DNA of 7,078 bases from Ruminococcus sp. (GTDB lineage: Bacteria; Bacillota; Clostridia; Oscillospirales; Ruminococcaceae): NCBI GenBank assembly GCA_017544125.1, contig JAFYET010000105.1:1-7078 (forward strand), read 5' to 3'. Positions within the stretch are counted from its first letter, which is position 1. Every line of letters starts with the position of its first letter. Both the position numbers and the translations under genes were made by a program. Below the pieces are notes generated by a model that did no database searches, was not told where the DNA came from, and was given only the letters and a program-made list of their open reading frames with translations. Shown here one piece after another: positions 5,403 through 7,078 of this stretch.

Positions 5403-6067
5403 GTACATACAGATACAACACAGCTCTTTTTGACCTTGACGGAACGCTGACAGATTCCGCTGAGGGTATACTCAACTGCACAAGATATGCACTTGACAAA
5501 ATGGGGCAGCAAATACCGCCCGACAATGTGCTGAAAGGCTTTCTCGGGCCGCCGCTTGTGATATCATTTCTAACCATCTGCGGTATGACGGAAGAGCAGG
5601 CAAAGGAAGCCACAAGGCTTTTCAGGGTAAGATACACTGATATCGGGCTGTTTGAGAACAGACCCTATGACGGAGTCAGAGAGATGCTTGAGCGGCTAAA
5701 GGCTGAAGGCATCAGGCTCGCAACAGCAACGAGCAAGCCGGAAGATTATGCTGTTAGGATACTGACAAGATTCGGACTGATAGAGTATTTTGATTTTGTC
5801 GGCGCTGCTACATTTGATGAATCAAGGCATGACAAGATAGCAGTTCTCGGCTACGCACTTGATAAACTGGGTATAAAAGATAAAAACGAAGCCGTCATGG
5901 TCGGTGACAGGTCTAACGATATAGACGGCGCACACCACTACGGGCTGAAATGTATAGCCGTCCGCTACGGCTATGGGAATGATGAGGAATTCAGGTCGCA
6001 CAGAGCTGACTATATCGTGGATACACCGGATATGGCAGCAGATGTGATACTTGGAATAAACAGGTAA
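5399..6067 (+). CDS. HAD superfamily (subfamily IA) phosphatase, phosphoglycolate phosphatase-like
   Basis: This is a Mg-dependent phosphatase that works through a phospho-aspartate intermediate; its substrate cannot be told from sequence. The four HAD motifs are intact: [10 protein letters not shown] (11-20) with nucleophile Asp12 and acid/base Asp14, LATATSKP (107-114) with Thr111, Lys146 in RHDKIAVL, and [12 protein letters not shown] (167-178) with Asp170 and Asp174. A helical cap lies between motifs I and II and contains FLGPPL (48-53), seen in Gph/PpaX-like members. Initiation is probably at TTG 5399-5401, overlapping the purE stop (TTGA). No ATG lies before motif I, and GGAGAAG (5381-5387) inside purE is about 11-14 bases upstream. 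Coupled translation with purE is likely. It could remove a purine-pathway or nucleotide phosphate, or be a general repair phosphatase; that is inference. Confidence 0.88.
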   Translation: MSTYRYNTALFDLDGTLTDSAEGILNCTRYALDKMGQQIPPDNVLKGFLGPPLVISFLTICGMTEEQAKEATRLFRVRYTDIGLFENRPYDGVREMLERLKAEGIRLATATSKPEDYAVRILTRFGLIEYFDFVGAATFDESRHDKIAVLGYALDKLGIKDKNEAVMVGDRSNDIDGAHHYGLKCIAVRYGYGNDEEFRSHRADYIVDTPDMAADVILGINR

Positions 6068-6095
6068 TAATATTTTTGATATGGAGGAATTTACT

Positions 6096-6812
6096 ATGGC
6101 AAGCTATGAGAAGAAGGAACAGCTCTACGAGGGCAAGGCAAAGAAGGTTTTTGCAACCAATGACCCCGATGTAGTTATCGTTGATTACAAGGACGATGCA
6201 ACAGCATTCAACGGCGAGAAGAAGGGCACTATCGCAGGCAAGGGCGTTATCAACAACAAGATGACAAACTATATGTTCAAGCTCCTTGAAAAAGAGGGCG
6301 TGCCTACGCACCTTATCGAAGAGATATCTGACAGAGAGACTATTGTAAGAAAAGTTGAGATAGTTCCTCTCGAGGTCATAGTAAGAAACGTTGCAGCAGG
6401 CAGCTTCTCTAAAAAGCTCGGCATTGAGGAGGGCACTCCCCTCAAGCAGCCTACACTTGAGTTCAGCTACAAGTGCGATGAGCTTGGCGACCCCTTCATC
6501 AATTCCTACTACGCATTAGGTCTTGGTCTTGCTACACAGGAAGAGCTTGACGATATTGCTAAGTATGCTTTCAAGGTAAATGAGTTCATGGTGAAGTTCT
6601 TTAAGGAGAAAAATGTTGACCTTATAGACTTCAAGATAGAGTTCGGCAGATACAAGGGCAAGATAATACTTGCTGACGAGATATCCCCCGACACCTGCCG
6701 TTTCTGGGACAGCACAACACACGAGAAGCTCGACAAGGATCGTTTCCGCAGAGATATGGGCGGCGTTGAAGAAGCATATCAGGAAATGATGAAGAGACTC
6801 GGCATCAACTGA
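6096..6812 (+). CDS. purC: Phosphoribosylaminoimidazole-succinocarboxamide (SAICAR) synthase
   Basis: PurC joins CAIR and aspartate, using ATP, to make SAICAR, the step directly after PurE. The 238-residue product has the nucleotide-binding start [12 protein letters not shown] (8-19), [14 protein letters not shown] (31-44), VPTHLIE (69-75), [14 protein letters not shown] (91-104), [10 protein letters not shown] (175-184), the signature [12 protein letters not shown] (194-205) and [11 protein letters not shown] (212-222). The length is normal for bacterial PurC. The start is ATG 6096: GGAGG (6083-6087) lies 8 bases upstream. An earlier in-frame ATG at 6081 overlaps that Shine-Dalgarno and would add five residues, so it is rejected. 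Twenty-eight bases separate it from the HAD gene and no terminator is seen between them. Confidence 0.97.
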   Translation: MASYEKKEQLYEGKAKKVFATNDPDVVIVDYKDDATAFNGEKKGTIAGKGVINNKMTNYMFKLLEKEGVPTHLIEEISDRETIVRKVEIVPLEVIVRNVAAGSFSKKLGIEEGTPLKQPTLEFSYKCDELGDPFINSYYALGLGLATQEELDDIAKYAFKVNEFMVKFFKEKNVDLIDFKIEFGRYKGKIILADEISPDTCRFWDSTTHEKLDKDRFRRDMGGVEEAYQEMMKRLGIN

Positions 6813-6829
6813 TACATACACCGGACCTG

Positions 6830-6862
6830 TTATTCGCCCATCGGGCAGACAATAAGCTAAAG
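6830..6862 (+). other. Small hairpin between purC and purM
   Basis: GCCC, ATC and GGGC form a short GC stem near 6836-6846. It can be flanked by a second, interrupted pairing between TTATT and AATAA. No U tract follows, so it should not terminate transcription. It may simply mark a processing or stability element in the pur mRNA, or be chance. Confidence 0.25.
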
Positions 6863-6874
6863 TGAGGTTAATCT

Positions 6875-7078
6875 ATGAAAAGTTTTTCAGACAGCTATAA
6901 GGAAGCAGGAGTTGACGTAACAGCAGGCTACAAGTCGGTAGAGCTCATGAAGCAGTATGTTGCAAGAACTATGACTAAGGGCGTTCTCAGCGGCATTGGC
7001 GGTTTCGGCGGTCTTTTTGAGCTTGATCTTGCAGGGATAGAAAAGCCCGTGCTCGTTTCAGGCACTGACGGTGTCGGC
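6875..7078 (+). CDS. purM: Phosphoribosylformylglycinamidine cyclo-ligase (AIR synthetase), first 68 residues, cut by window edge
   Basis: PurM closes the imidazole ring of FGAM, with ATP, to give AIR, which PurK (if present) and PurE then carry forward. The visible N-terminus has the family pattern [20 protein letters not shown] (7-26), then [10 protein letters not shown] (42-51) and [11 protein letters not shown] (58-68), the start of the ATP/phosphate-binding region. The ATG at 6875 is preceded by AGTGAGG (6861-6867) with 7 bases between. It follows purC by 62 bases on the same strand and is probably in the same operon. The rest of the gene lies beyond the window. Confidence 0.95.
   Translation, partial: MKSFSDSYKEAGVDVTAGYKSVELMKQYVARTMTKGVLSGIGGFGGLFELDLAGIEKPVLVSGTDGVG

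Noticed and set aside
5025..5512. Cys-rich minus-strand frames opposite purE
   Set aside because: They are antisense shadows of purE and the HAD gene; the Cys content reflects GCA/GCT-rich sense codons read backwards.
6081..6095. Upstream ATG for purC
   Set aside because: It overlaps the GGAGG that serves the ATG at 6096, and the extra five residues are not part of the PurC family start.
1..7078. CRISPR arrays, insertion sequences, tRNA or rRNA genes
   Set aside because: No spaced direct-repeat array, transposase-like protein, terminal inverted repeats, tRNA-like fold or rRNA sequence was seen.

Overview
This window looks like chromosomal DNA from a spore-lineage, low-to-mid GC Firmicute, probably a clostridial relative in the Ruminococcus/Oscillospiraceae range. 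The reasons are a full-length SpoIIE (a Firmicutes-only sporulation phosphatase), strong Shine-Dalgarno sequences close to GGAGG, AT-rich sigma-A-type promoters, and a purE-X-purC-purM cluster. The genus is inference from gene content; no database was consulted.

Left part, minus strand. Positions 1-700 hold the N-terminal third of a glycogen branching enzyme (glgB), cut by the window edge. A 286-base gap (701-986) carries its likely promoter and only a weak terminator for the gene behind it. Next are spoIIE (987-3266) and, upstream, rsmA/ksgA (3377-4237), the 16S rRNA dimethyltransferase. The 110 bases between ksgA and spoIIE hold a candidate Spo0A-type promoter: two tandem imperfect 0A boxes with a 10-bp period, one of them overlapping a -35-like element 21 bp from a TG-extended -10. 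They also hold a 38-base inverted repeat at the predicted transcription start.

Middle. A very good promoter (TTGACA, 17 bp, TAAAAT) drives ksgA leftward. Divergent from it is a 73-codon small gene (4368-4589) of unknown function with a strong ribosome-binding site. Then comes a 315-base stretch without a large gene, which is the leader region of the purine operon.

Right part, plus strand. A consensus promoter (TTGAAA, 17 bp, TATAAT, 4684-4712) begins a leader of about 185 bases. The leader carries a 28-codon Cys-rich ORF with its own Shine-Dalgarno, one terminator-like hairpin inside that ORF and a strong intrinsic terminator just after it. Downstream are purE (4905-5402), a HAD-family phosphatase overlapping it (5399-6067), purC (6096-6812) and the start of purM (6875 to the edge). 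PurM makes AIR, PurE converts N5-CAIR to CAIR, and PurC makes SAICAR, so these act at neighbouring steps of de novo purine synthesis.

The genes themselves are mostly well-known housekeeping genes. The parts most worth a second look are the attenuator-like purE leader, the Spo0A-like architecture before spoIIE, the unexplained small gene beside ksgA, and the HAD hydrolase built into the pur operon.
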